A stretch of 64,000 bases of DNA from Siphonodentalium dalli. Lineage: Eukaryota > Mollusca > Scaphopoda > Gadilida > Siphonodentaliidae. Numbering within the stretch: the first letter of the stretch is position 1; each line of letters opens with the position of its first letter. The notes below the pieces were generated by a model. It had not been told where the DNA came from, made no database searches, and saw nothing but the letters and a program-made list of their open reading frames with translations. The DNA lies in the NCBI GenBank assembly GCA_032622095.1, contig CP136064.1, forward strand, positions 257,899,863 through 257,963,862, in the 5' to 3' direction. The position numbers were made by a program, and so were the translations under genes. Below are positions 43,814-54,034 of the stretch, piece after piece.

Positions 43814-43930
43814 TATGTCACACTCTACAGGTGAAACAAAATATCCACTGTAGAGTGTGGCACAGCAAATGTGTGGTATGAAAAAGGGAAGTGTCTGCCG
43901 GCATCCGTGAGTCAAAAATATGGAATGCCC
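43812..43930 (+). repeat. Hairpin-containing direct repeat, copy 1
   Basis: About 119 bp starting TATATGTCAC, repeated at 44243-44362. It contains a perfect 12-bp stem, CACACTCTACAG (43819-43830) with CTGTAGAGTGTG (43848-43859). It directly abuts the end of satellite B and is followed by a short (TA)n run near 43932-43946. Origin unknown; possibly a small noncoding mobile element. Confidence 0.8.
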
Positions 43931-44242
43931 AATATATATATATATAAATGAAATGGGAGTGGCGGGTGGGAATTTCGTGCTATCCCGCATGGAAACTTCA
44001 AGAAAGGAAGAAGAAGAGTTATCGCTCTTCCGTCGTGCAAGCTGAAGCTATAGTCTATTCCAAATTTCTCTCAACCGCAATTACACTGTTTGAAGCCAAA
44101 CGAACACAATTGCAGCTGAGAGAAAACTAGATATGTAGTGCAATTCTTTTATTCTTGAAACTACCATGCATGCATATAATTAGGAACATTTGAGTCAATA
44201 TATATACAACATGATTACGGACACCGACATCCACCTAGCAGT

Positions 44243-44362
44243 TATATGTCACCACTCTACAGGTGAAACAAAATCTCCCCTGTGGAGTGTGGCACAGCAA
44301 ATGTGTGGTATGAAAAAGGGAAGTGTCTGCCGGCATCCGTGAGTCAAACATATGGAATGCCC
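44243..44362 (+). repeat. Hairpin-containing direct repeat, copy 2
   Basis: Second copy of the repeat at 43812-43930, about 90 percent or more alike by eye. Its stem is kept, with one former A-T pair now a G-T that would still pair as G-U in RNA. A 109-codon antisense frame (44235-44564) overlaps it and resembles no protein I know. Confidence 0.8.
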
Positions 44363-44933
44363 GCCAAGCCGTAGGCCGCCAAGAAAGAAGATCCGGATAA
44401 GATAGGAGCCAGATTCTGATGTCAAGTTGTTTGCCGAGTAAGAGCCGGGAGTTGGATTTGAGCCCCCCCCCTAACTGCAAACCGCGTCCCAGAGCGCCGA
44501 TGGACCCTGAAGACGTGACAACAAGCAACCTGAAATGAAAATAACTGGGCCAGTATCCATGCACATCTCACCAAAAATTGAACGCAAGTATGATGTGCTT
44601 GTACGCATATCTATATAAGCGCATATCGGAAATGACAGTCAGACAGACAGTCAGACACAGAAGCCTGAATAAATTGCAAATGCGATTGATTATTTGAAAT
44701 CTTGAGCGGTGAAGACATTGACATTGCTGAACGAATTAAAACTTCTGTTCACTACTGAATTAAAAGATGACGGAGGCGTCGGGTACCCTCGTAATTTAAG
44801 TGTAACATATCGCTCCCCGATATTAAGTCAGTCTTGATGGCACGGTGAGCATCAAACGGTGTATATGCATGAATATATGGCCCGCCATATCAAATCCAGT
44901 CGGAAGTCGGGATTTCTTTTACCCTGTGCCAAT
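44363..44933. other. Unassigned intergenic stretch with simple repeats
   Basis: No supported gene. Contains a short poly-C (about 44464-44472) and an imperfect CAGA/CAGT simple repeat (44634-44659). Nothing else recognised. Confidence 0.6.
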
Positions 44934-44990
44934 GCATTCTCTTATATATGCGAGTCGACCATAGGTCGCCTCGCATATATAAGAGAATGC
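44934..44990. repeat. 57-bp near-perfect palindrome
   Basis: Arms of 21 bp beginning GCATTCTCTTATATATGCGA pair exactly. After one t/c mismatch another 5 bp pair (CGACC/GGTCG) around an ATA loop. The right arm ends at 44990 and the 37-bp minisatellite starts at 44991 with no intervening base. Such palindromes can extrude as cruciforms and occur at ends of some Helitron-type elements; assignment to such an element is inference. Confidence 0.95.
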
Positions 44991-45541
44991 TAACCGGAGA
45001 GTGACTATTAGCCCAGCTTGGTGATACTAACCGGAGAGTGACTATTAGCCCAGCTTGGCGATACTAACCGGAGAGTGACTATTAGCCCAGCTTGGCGATA
45101 CTAACCTGAGAGTGACTATTAGCCCAGCTTGGCGATACTAACCGGAGAGTGTCTATTAGCCCAGCTTGGCGATACTAACCGGAGAGTGACTATTAGCCCA
45201 GCTTGGCGATACTAACCGGAGAGTGACTATTAGCCCAGCTTGGCGATACTAACCGGCGAGTGACTATTAGCCCAGCTTGGCGATACTAACCGGAGAGTGA
45301 CTATTAGCCCAGCTTGGCGATACTAACCGGAGAGTGACTATTATCCCAGCTTGGCGATACTAACCGGAGAGTGACTATTAGCCCAGCTTGGCGATACTAA
45401 CCGGAGAGTGACTATTAGCCCAGCTTGGCGATCCTAACCGGAGAGTGACTATTAGCCCAGCTTGGCGATACTAACCGGAGAGTGACTATTAGCCCAGCTT
45501 GGCGATACTAACCGGAGAGTGACTATTAGCCCAGCTTGGCG
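44991..45541 (+). repeat. 37-bp minisatellite, array 1 (about 15 copies)
   Basis: Unit begins TAACCGGAGAGTGACTATTA and is 37 bp. Variant units occur at fixed places: a CGGCGAG unit (8th), a TTATCCC unit (10th) and a GATCC junction after the 12th. The array ends in a 12-bp palindrome, CTTGGCGCCAAG, shared with array 2. Confidence 0.97.
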
Positions 45542-46231
45542 CCAAGATTCTCGTGTTCGAAGTGAAGATTCCAAAAATCAAAGCTTGGTGGTTACGAAAT
45601 TCTAAAATTTCTTTCAATGCCTTTATCTTGTGAATTATGACTAACACTTAAATGTACTCAATCCGACTCCGTGGTCACCATATCATCAGATTCCAACAAA
45701 CAAAAAAACCAATTACAATGAATTTCTTGAAATGCCGCTTCAGTTATAAGAATCGATTAATTGCCAAAAAATAATGCCAACCACTGTCAACTATAGAATA
45801 AAATTGCCCCAAACTTGTTATTTATCAACATTTTGTTCAACAAAATTTGCCCGGATTGTCTTATATCTAACACTCAAAACCACTTGATTTTAGAGTTATC
45901 CATTCTCATCCGCAATTTAGTCCGAGGCCGTCGGCCTGACGAATATTTTCCAGGCCGCAAAAAAAATACATATCTCGGGGAAATAAAAAATTTCAAAACT
46001 CGATATCTGATCACTCTGAACTTTGATAGGTTGGTTCCTCGACCCAAATAAAATATTTTTTTTACCCCCGAAGACAAAGAAATATTAATTTAGGAGTGTT
46101 AATTTGGATTATGCGTCTTTAAGATCAATTCTTGCATATTCGAGTTTCATATAGTAATCTCGCATATCGCATTTTATAACTCTCTCTAATCGAACAGTTT
46201 TAGGGGTGTGGCTACGAAATCGTCGCCCCAC
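45542..46231 (+). repeat. Duplicated flank of the minisatellite, copy 1
   Basis: About 690 bp nearly identical to 48754-49442. With the adjoining minisatellite it forms a segmental duplication offset by about 3.21 kb. AT-rich; the 78- and 67-codon frames inside it start at non-ATG codons or match nothing, and exist in both copies only because of the duplication. No gene supported. Confidence 0.95.
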
Positions 46232-47571
46232 ATAATACACAAGTCACCATATATTTTAGCATATCCAGATTGACAGACACAAGGCTGAATTTATCTTATG
46301 CGTTTATTTTTAATACTGTAAATTGTAATGCAAATGTGTGTCTCTTGACAAGTCGCATACCTTTACCCCCCCCAAACATTTATTACACATAGTTAGCCCA
46401 ATGGCAATTTGTTGATGTATTTTGATCTTGTAGCTTGTGTGTTATTACAATGTCATATTAGTGAGAAATGTTATATTAATGTGAGAATTGTCATATTAAT
46501 AATAATGATTGTCATATTAATAATGTAAATTTGTCATACATGTATTAGTGTCAGAATGTCAAATTAGTATGGAATTTGTCGAGTTAATGTGAAATTGTCA
46601 AAAAGCGTGAAATTTGTCATATAAGTGTGAACATTGTCAATATAAGTGTGAAAAAAATAGGCATACAAACCATATTTCATTATGAAAATGGATTTGATGT
46701 AAAAATAGTATTTGGTGCGAAATTAGTATTTGGTGTGAAATTAGTATTTGTTGTGAAAATAGTATTTGTTGTGAAAATAGTATTTGGTGTGAACACATGT
46801 AGAGGCCGGGGTAATGTCGCATGACATAACCCCTACCGTGAAAATAGTCAATAGTCAATTATCAATCAATGAAAAAGTGTGAAATATAATAGTCAATAGT
46901 GTAATTACCATAGTCAATCGTGTGAAATTATCATAGTTAATAGTGTCATTATCAGTCAATAGTGTGAAATTATCATAGTTAATAGTGTAATTATCAGTTT
47001 ATAGTGTGAAATTATAATAGTTAATAGTTTAATTATCATAGTCAATAGTGTAATTATCATAATCAATTGTGTAATTATACTAAGTCAATAGTGTGAATTT
47101 CTCATAGTCAATAGTGTGGAATTAAAATAGTCAATAAGTGTTAAATTATCATATTTGTGTGAAAATTATCACCGGTATCAGATTGTGAGAAATTATAGTA
47201 GTGTAAAATTAACATATATTTATAGAGTGAAGTTATAACTAGTAGTGTGAAAATTATTCCCCACGTAGTTAGCTCAATGGCAATTTGTTTCTGTATTTCG
47301 GTCTTGTAGCTTTGTGTTTTACATTGTCATATTAGTGAGAAATGTTATATTAGTGTGTCATATTAATAATGTGAATTTACATATTAGTTTGAAAGTTGTC
47401 ATTTATTAGTATGGAAATTGTCAAGTTAGTGTGAAATTGTCAAATAGGTGTGAAACTTGTCATACCGGGTATAAGAGTGAAAATTGTCATAAAATTATTA
47501 TTAGTGTGAAAATCATATTTAGTGTGAAAATAGTATTTAGATATTTAGAAATTATAATACTCAATACTATA
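46232..47571. repeat. AT-rich degenerate tandem tract
   Basis: Built from drifting variants of a GTGTGAAAATTGTCATATTA-like phrase. It contains an 18-bp repeat of about five units (roughly 46708-46794). A stretch at 46391-46480 recurs at 47267-47352 as a diverged direct repeat 876 bp away. Frames here, such as 46627-46824 with a KIVFGV-type periodic translation, are products of the repeat. Confidence 0.8.
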
Positions 47572-48270
47572 GCTGAATAGGTCATTGTCGCATGGTTTCT
47601 GGCAAAAAGACACCTAGGATCTCGTAAACATTACTGTCAAAAAGACACCCAGGATCTCGTAAACTGTCAAAAAGACACCCAGGATCTCAAAGTCTCGCCA
47701 AACAACGGGAATTTTGTTTAGTCGTCTGCTATTAATATTATGATAATTATTTGTTTGTGATCGGAGTGAAATATCAACGAAATTTAATTCGGCTTTGAGT
47801 CTGACTGACAGCGCAATTCCGCATCCTTGATAGTTGGACCAATATTAATAGCAGACGACTAAAAAAATTCCCGTTGTTTGGTGAGACTTTCATATCCTGG
47901 GTGTCTTTTTGACAGTTTAAGAGATTCTGTGTGTCTTTTTGACAGTTTAAGAGATCCTGTGTGTCTTTTTGCCAGAAACCATGCGACAATGACCTATTCA
48001 GCACTAGTACTGCTTTCAAAATTGCCCAATTTTGGTCAATTGATCGACTTCCTTCTAAGGTATTAGTCGTCTGCTATTAATATTGGTCCAACTATCAATA
48101 ATTATCATAATATTAATAGCAGACGACTAAACAAAATTCCCGTTGTTTGGCGAGACTTTGAGATCCTGGGTGTCTTTATGACAGTTTACGAGATCCTGGG
48201 TGTCTTTTTGACAGTTTAAGAGATCCTGGGTGTCTTTTTGCCAGAAACCATGCGACAATGACCTATTCAG
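47572..48270. mobile_element. Nested foldback (long inverted repeat) element
   Basis: Outer arms 47572-47747 (+) and 48101-48270 (inverted) share an outer end reading CTGAATAGGTCATTGTCGCA in the first arm (CTGAATAGG/CCTATTCAG), internal copies of a 30-bp phrase (GACAGTTTAAGAGATCCTGG-like) and an exact 27-bp inner end. Between them sits a further inverted copy (47841-48002). A second pair of exact 34-bp inverted repeats (47829-47862 and 48063-48096) encloses that copy. This is the layout of a foldback MITE with a second insertion or rearrangement inside. No transposase. Its right end almost abuts minisatellite array 2. Confidence 0.85.
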
Positions 48271-48271
48271 A

Positions 48272-48753
48272 GATACTAACCGGATAGTGACTATTAGCCC
48301 AGCTTGGCGATACTAACCGGAGAGTGACGATTAGCCCAGCTTGGCGATACTAACCGGAGAGTGACTATTAGCCCAGCTTGGCGATACTAACCGGAGAGTG
48401 ACTATTAGCCCAGCTTGGCGATACTAACCGGAGAGCGACTATTAGCCCAGCTTGGCGATACTAACCGGCGAGTGACTATTAGCCCAGCTTGGCGATACTA
48501 ACCGGAGAGTGACTATTAGCCCAGCTTGGCGATACTAACCGGAGAGTGACTATTATCCCAGCTTGGCGATACTAACCGGAGAGTGACTATTAGCCCAGCT
48601 TGGCGATACTAACCGGAGAGTGACTATTAGCCCAGCTTGGCGATCCTAACCGGAGAGTGACTATTAGCCCAGCTTGGCGATACTAACCGGAGAGTGACTA
48701 TTAGCCCAGCTTGGCGATACTAACCGGAGAGTGACTATTATCCCAGCTTGGCG
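48272..48753 (+). repeat. 37-bp minisatellite, array 2 (about 13 copies)
   Basis: Same 37-bp unit as 44991-45541. Variant units occur in the same order when counted from the right-hand edge (CGGCGAG 6th, TTATCCC 8th, GATCC after the 10th), so it was copied as an array rather than expanded independently. Confidence 0.97.
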
Positions 48754-49442
48754 CCAAGATTCTCGTGTTCGAAGTGAAGATTCCAAAAATCAAAGCTTGG
48801 TGGTTACGAAATTCTAAAATTTCTTTCAATGCCTTTATCTTGTGAATTGTGACTAACACTTAAATGTACTCAATCTGATTCCGTGGTCACCATATCATCA
48901 GATTCCAACAAACAAAAAAACAATTACAATGAATTTCTTGAAATGCCGCTTCAGTTATCAGAATCGATTAATTGCCAAAAAATAATGCCAACCACTGTCA
49001 ACTATAGAATAAAATTGCCCCAAACTTGTTATTTATCAACATTTTGTTCAACAAAATTTGCCCGGATTGTCTTATATCTAACACTCAAAACCACTTGATT
49101 TTAGAGTTATCCATTCTCATCCGCAATTTAGTCCGAGGCCGTCGGCCTGACGAATATTTTCCAGGCCGCAAAAAAAATACATATCTCGGGGAAATAAAAA
49201 ATTTCAAAACTCGATATCTGATCACTCTGAACTTTGATAGGTTGGTTCCTCGACCCAAATAAAATATTTTTTTTACCCCCGAAGACAAAGAAATATTAAT
49301 TTAGGAGTGTTAATTTGGATTATGCGTCTTTAAGATCAATTCTTGCATATTCGAGTTTCATATAGTAATCTCGCATATCGCATTTTATAACTCTCTCTAA
49401 TCGAACAGTTTTAGGGGTGTGGCTACGAAATCGTCGCCCCAC
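48754..49442 (+). repeat. Duplicated flank of the minisatellite, copy 2
   Basis: Near-identical to 45542-46231; similarity ends after GTCGCCCCAC. Its end lies about 375 bp upstream of the channel gene's start codon, so the duplication may have brought new sequence into the promoter-proximal region. Confidence 0.95.
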
Positions 49443-49817
49443 TGTGCCACATAAAGCATGCATGTGCTCTAAAAGTTTCTGCGACCATCGACATAAAGAA
49501 TGTATGCCTTCTAAAAGTTTCTGCGACCATGCACAGAATGCAGATGCTTTGACAAATTCTCAAACCACAGAGGAATTAGATAACGGCTATCGAGGCGTTT
49601 GGGTCGGCAATATATATGCAGGAATGGTTGCCAGCTGAACTGACGCCCAAGGGAACATTGTCGATCCTCTCATCTTTACAACAATATGCACACTTTGTAC
49701 AGATTAATGATAGGCATTCAGACCCTGGTCCCAAGCTATATACGTGGGAATCATTTTAAAACCACAACCGTGTGCTGGTACTGGTATATAGCTAGTGCTG
49801 CCATCACACAGCTCAAA
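49443..49817 (+). promoter_or_regulatory. Upstream region / probable 5' UTR of the channel gene
   Basis: Contains a 42-bp tandem duplication (49450-49491 and 49492-49533, sharing CTAAAAGTTTCTGCGACCAT). TATA-like strings occur at 49609-49617 and near 49784-49789. Neither can be shown to be the promoter. An in-frame ATG at 49686 precedes the chosen start. Confidence 0.4.
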
Positions 49818-50008
49818 ATGTCTCGACCCCAACCTGAGACTGCAAAATCGCTGTGGGCCGACTTTGCGAACAATACATCGAGTCATGGATTTAAAAACGT
49901 TTATGATTCCAAGCATAAAATCACCAGAGTCTTTTGGATTTTAACTGTTTTGGGATTCTACTGTGTGATTGGTTTCAACATCTATCTTTTATTTGACAAA
50001 TTCTTCAG
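49818..50008 (+). CDS. DEG/ENaC sodium channel subunit, exon 1 (5' partial gene)
   Basis: Encodes the first 63 residues plus two bases of codon 64. The cytosolic N-terminus (residues 1-38) contains LWADFANNTSSHGF, with the family's conserved His-Gly gating motif at residues 23-24. One membrane segment (TM1, about residues 39-59, WILTVLGFYCVIGFNIYLLF) follows. DEG/ENaC subunits form trimeric, often amiloride-sensitive Na+ channels of the plasma membrane, gated by protons, peptides or force depending on subfamily; the subfamily cannot be told here. The start at 49818 has A at -3 and gives a typical hydrophilic N-terminus. An in-frame ATG at 49686 would add 44 unusual residues. The exon ends at CAG before GTTAGT. 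In frame, that leaves a phase-2 junction completed by exon 2. Confidence 0.88.
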
Positions 50009-50454
50009 GTTAGTAGGACACATTTAAAAATAAAAAATTAAACGGACATGGCTCACTCGTACCTCCAAATTTTGTCCATATATACGTAAATTGGAGGGAC
50101 GGATACGATAGGTCACACGGGCCTGTAAAGCGCTCCGCTGCCCGCCACAGTGCGGTGCGCACACAGTCGCCGGTGGATAGGTCGATAAATACACGAAATA
50201 TGCTCTGAAAAACACTTGCCAAAGGCACAGCCATTTTCATTTTCCCCCAGAAGTCAGAAAGTGCTCTTTGCACATGTCTACCATATCAGTAATGGACCAA
50301 CACGCGCGGAACGCTCTTTTCTGTTATAATTATATCGTGCCAATGGCTGTCTGTTTTAAGTTTGGCCATTGTTCTCGTAGTTTGATTGTCCAACAATTTA
50401 TTAGTGGGAAAGTTGTTTACACCAGCATTTTCAGATATTCCTACTTTTGATAAA

Positions 50455-50607
50455 ATAAATTGGACTGGAATGGCTATCAGTTGGAAATTTTTCAACATTA
50501 TGGGGTGTCAGATATGAAATTTCCAACACTTGGAAAGCTGGATACCAGTTTAGATGCTATGATTTTGTAATTTTCTGGTTTAGTTTTAAAAACATTTCTC
50601 ACATGGT
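50455..50607 (+). repeat. Dispersed repeat family 1, copy 1
   Basis: About 150 bp (contains ATCAGTTGGAAAT and GATTTTGTAATTTTC) with a diverged inverted copy at 57402-57561, recognisable along its length. Confidence 0.75.
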
Positions 50608-50682
50608 GCATATCCCTATCCATGGTCGTCCATGTGTGTCACGCCCCCCGGTTCCAATCAAAAACTGCTAATATATTTAAGA

Positions 50683-50816
50683 ACTAGCAGGTTTTACCCG
50701 GCTTTGCCCAGGTTAAAGTTATGTGAAACCCTCTGTGGATATTTGTTGGTAATAGAAAATACTCTTGCTCTCAAAGTGTTACACGTATTCTCATATACAT
50801 TGTATATCCATATGGG
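50683..50816 (+). repeat. Dispersed repeat family 2, copy 1
   Basis: Begins ACTAGCAGGTTTTACCCGG and is repeated at 50972-51101 with about 90 percent identity. The opening ACTAGCAG-TT--CCCG motif is also at 60352. It resembles the terminal sequence of a widespread invertebrate transposable element; the class is not assignable from sequence alone. Confidence 0.8.
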
Positions 50817-50859
50817 GGCGCCGTTCTTCTATTTAGTATCTATGTTGTGATATCAATAG

Positions 50860-50885
50860 TTCATTTTGTGATATCACAAAATGAA
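50860..50885. repeat. 26-bp perfect palindrome
   Basis: Arms TTCATTTTGTGAT and its exact complement, centred on GATATC. GATATCACAAAAT-like phrases recur nearby (50886-50950). Confidence 0.95.
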
Positions 50886-50971
50886 TATATGATATCACAA
50901 AATCGAATATATGATACCAGAAAATTGTAAGTATTTTGTGATATTACTTATTCGAATTCGAAATATCATAT

Positions 50972-51101
50972 ACTAGCAGGTTTACCCGGCGTTGCCCAGG
51001 TTAAAGTAATGTGAAACCCTCTGTGGATATTTGGTGGGAATAGAGGATACTCTTGCTCTCAAAGTGTTACACGTATTCTCATAAATTGTATATCCAAATG
51101 G
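50972..51101 (+). repeat. Dispersed repeat family 2, copy 2
   Basis: Second copy of 50683-50816. The two copies flank the AT-rich palindromic stretch at 50860-50960. Confidence 0.8.
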
Positions 51102-51330
51102 CATCACAATACATGATTCTTACACGTGGAATACAAGTAGTGGCCCACCTTGTCAGGTCGGAGCGATTATCATTTTGTTTATCGCGTTTAATCCGTCCCA
51201 CCAATAAAGAAGGATTTATGTATTTACAACTGCGTATACTTCAGACGTTATATAGTATGAAACATGAACATCATAAACACATTAGTTCGAAAAAATAAAA
51301 GACGACAATTGTGTTTTACATAGAGATGTA

Positions 51331-51352
51331 TCAATCAATCAATCAATCAATC
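51331..51352. repeat. (TCAA)n microsatellite
   Basis: Five and a half uninterrupted units. Confidence 0.95.
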
Positions 51353-51486
51353 TAGTTTATCATATCTTCATGAAGGTACAGATGTTTTAAAGATATGTCC
51401 AGGTGCTTCTATGTTTTGGTGCTATATACTGGCTAATCATTTTCAGTTTAAAAGAATTAATGTTATGCAAGTATAGCAGCTACATG

Positions 51487-51620
51487 TAGTCGGATTCCTT
51501 ATGTCGAAAAAAATGGTCGCGCGTTTTCGGAATGTTAAAAGCGATATGAGAACAGTTTCTATACCACCAGTGTGTCTATTTTCAGAATCTACCTGTTTCC
51601 AGCTTGATATTTTTGTGGAA
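51487..51620 (+). repeat. Dispersed repeat family 3, copy 1
   Basis: Starts TAGTCGGATTCCTTATGTC, followed by GGTCGCGC and a TTTTCAGAATCTACCTGTTT-like block. The first 19 bp recur exactly, inverted, at 56143-56161. Diverged copies follow at 52030 and 52259. Confidence 0.75.
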
Positions 51621-52029
51621 ACAGGTTTGTGTGAGGCTTTTGTTTGTGTACCCCTCTATTTTTCCCCGTCCACCTGGTAATAAAAACATGCTATTACGCA
51701 TAGCAAGTTCGGTAAGAGGCTTTCTTTGTTCTTAGAAATCGTAAAACATGGAGAGATCTTGCCACAAATTACTCAATTACATATCTTAATGTGGAATTTT
51801 ATCATAAAATCATCAGATGAATTGTATTTATGACTGCATTTTCAATGTTCTTTCCCAAATTTTAAGGTATTGTATATTCTTAAAATCAGCTAGATCAAAT
51901 ATAGACGAACATGGACAATCTACAAGGATATCTTGATCATATGCCACAAACAAAACTTCGATACATCGATTTTTGGTAAAGATATCGCAGAAAAGCTAAC
52001 CCTACCCCCACCCTCACTTATTTCACAAG

Positions 52030-52402
52030 TCAGATTCATTTGGTCGAAAACAACGGTCGCGCAATTTCGGATTGTCTAGCGTGTCTACTTTCAGAGTTTA
52101 CCTGTTTCCAGTTGGAATTTTAATGAAAAAAATGTGTTTTTGGACTGTTTTAAGAATTTAAAGAGCGTTTGCTTATTATACAAATATTAATCCTCATAAC
52201 CAACCTTCTGGTGGATGTGCGAGTTGAAATTAACAAAAGTATCAAATATGGCGGTCTACTGTCAGAGTCTAGTTGTTTCCAGTCTGACATTTTAGTGAAA
52301 ACAAATTGTTTGGACGGTTTAAAAAAATTAAAGAGCGTTTCCTGATTATACATATATTAACTTATACGATTAGCCTTTTCATGAATTGTGCGAGTTGATA
52401 TT
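52030..52402 (+). repeat. Dispersed repeat family 3, tandem copies 2 and 3
   Basis: Two diverged units about 171 bp apart, sharing CTGTTTCCAG-like / GTTGTTTCCAG, AAAGAGCGTTT, ATTATAC and GTGCGAGTTGA landmarks (52088-52230 and 52259-52402). Confidence 0.75.
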
Positions 52403-52615
52403 ATGCACATATGTCAAGTATGACTCTGAAATGTATTTTTGAGAATGATGTCGTCAGATAAGTATCCGCGGGTAGTGTACTACAGTTGCGAACAAAACTA
52501 ACTTAATGGCTATCATATATGCATGGCTCTTACATGTAATCTATCGTAACTACATGTGATTTTACCAAATTAACTTGCAATATAGTCAGGCCACCAGATA
52601 CAGTAGTTGATAAAA

Positions 52616-52834
52616 ATGTGGTTCATATCAATCATATACATCACAAGCACGTGCTTCAGTGATAATGTCCACTATTCTACAAATGTAATGTTTATCATGA
52701 CTACAGTTTCAGGATGTCGTTGTAAAATTGACAAAATTAATGTTTATTGCCAGGACGAAGTACCGCATAATACGGAGTTGTGTGCTAACTATTCTTCGAG
52801 TCATATTTATGTAAGCGTCAGTCAAAACTGTTAG
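52616..52834 (+). CDS. Possible small cysteine-rich ORF (72 aa), doubtful
   Basis: An ATG-initiated frame whose N-terminus (MWFISIIYITSTCFSDN) resembles a weak signal peptide, followed by five cysteines in the last 40 or so residues. It lies inside intron 1 of the channel gene. Its stop codon falls in the first bases of the adjoining TIR element (TGT TAG GAC). A stretch ending TTTCAG at 52707-52712 could serve as a splice acceptor. I recognise no family. Chance occurrence is likely. Confidence 0.15.
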   Translation: MWFISIIYITSTCFSDNVHYSTNVMFIMTTVSGCRCKIDKINVYCQDEVPHNTELCANYSSSHIYVSVSQNC

Positions 52835-54034
52835 GACATGGGAATATTTTTTTTATTTCGTACCCACGAAATACTAATTCGTGGCCACGAAATAACTAAT
52901 TGTGATATACGATCGTCAGTCCCATTGTTGTAATGGAATCGGATAGAGATGATCTGGTTGTAGTTGTCCACCATCTTGGCATCAGCCATGGCGATTTAAG
53001 ATAAAGGGTGTTGTAGGGTGGCCCGTAAAACAAATTAAGTAATCACCCCTTTCACCAGGGGGGGGGGTCACATAGGGCACCACGATATTCAGTATATCTT
53101 GGGGTCACCCTACATCACCAATTCTACCACATCAAATTGTATAGGTGCCATATTTGAACCCATCTGGGGCGGCCATTTTGGATCGGGGATGGTGAAAGCC
53201 GGCGAATATTTAGATTGTCTCATCAGGGGTCACCCTACAACACACTGTATTCGACCTAAAATGGGGGGGGGGGCAATTGTATGGTACCATAATGTTATGG
53301 ACCCTAATGATCATTTATCGTTTTCGCTCGAATGGGCTGAAGGTGTGAACATTTAGCGTGCCTTGCGAGCCACCGTACAACACCCTTTAGTTCATCTATA
53401 TCGGTCAAGTTACCGAGAAATAATGTGTACCCTATTTGACCATTTTGGATCGGGTATGGTTGAAAGGGGTGAATATTTATAAGTTTGTTTTGGGCCCACC
53501 CTACAAAACCCCTTATTTGACTTAAATCGGCCAATATATATGCCGAGTGAAATGTCATTCCCATTCGATACCTTGTGGTAAAAACTAATGAATATTAGGT
53601 TTTTCTTGGAGCCACCTGACCCGTGTTTCCCCGTTCTCTCTGTGCTAGTTTATATTGGACGTTCATATCCACATAGAGCCCGGGTCCCACATAATAAGGG
53701 GTTTATAGTAGCTTCTCTGCGATCGTACGCATTGTTTCTAAAACATCATCAAGTGTAACCATACCGTAGCAGGGTGGCAGTAAGACAGTCTAGCCTGACT
53801 ATGCCACCCCCTCGAATATACAATACAATATTTGTCAAATGTATTATGTATTATAATATGTGTATATTGATATAAAATATCCCATCCTCCGTAAAGGTAT
53901 CTGGATATATGCAAAGGTCAATCAGTTATAATTCGCCACGAATTAGTATTTCGTTGCCACGAATTAGTAATTTCGTGGCAACGAATTAGTATTTCATGGC
54001 CACGAAATAAAAAAAACAATTTCCCATGTCCTAA
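52831..54034. mobile_element. 1.2-kb TIR element with internal tandem repeats
   Basis: Terminal inverted repeats GGACATGGGAA...TTCCCATGTCC are each flanked by TA. Sub-terminal blocks made of AATTCGTGGCCACGAAATAC-type units extend the inverted homology to about 70 bp. The interior holds about five diverged units of 119-143 bp (landmark GAATATT at 53084, 53204, 53347, 53471 and 53590, each followed by a CACCCTAC-like string), plus two poly-G runs. No transposase, so a non-autonomous DNA element is the best reading. The short frames inside are repeat-derived. Confidence 0.85.

Noticed and set aside
43948-44130. 60-codon ATG frame after a (TA)n run
   Set aside because: Too short, no motif, flanked by repeat copies; no reason to call it a gene.
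44991-45541. CRISPR array
   Set aside because: The 37-bp units are contiguous with no unique spacers, in eukaryotic sequence; this is a minisatellite.
45815-46051. 78-codon frame present twice (also 49026-49262)
   Set aside because: Non-ATG start; duplicated only as part of the segmental duplication, with a frame on the opposite strand equally preserved.
46627-46824. Periodic frame with KIVFGV-like repeats
   Set aside because: Translation of an 18-bp tandem repeat.
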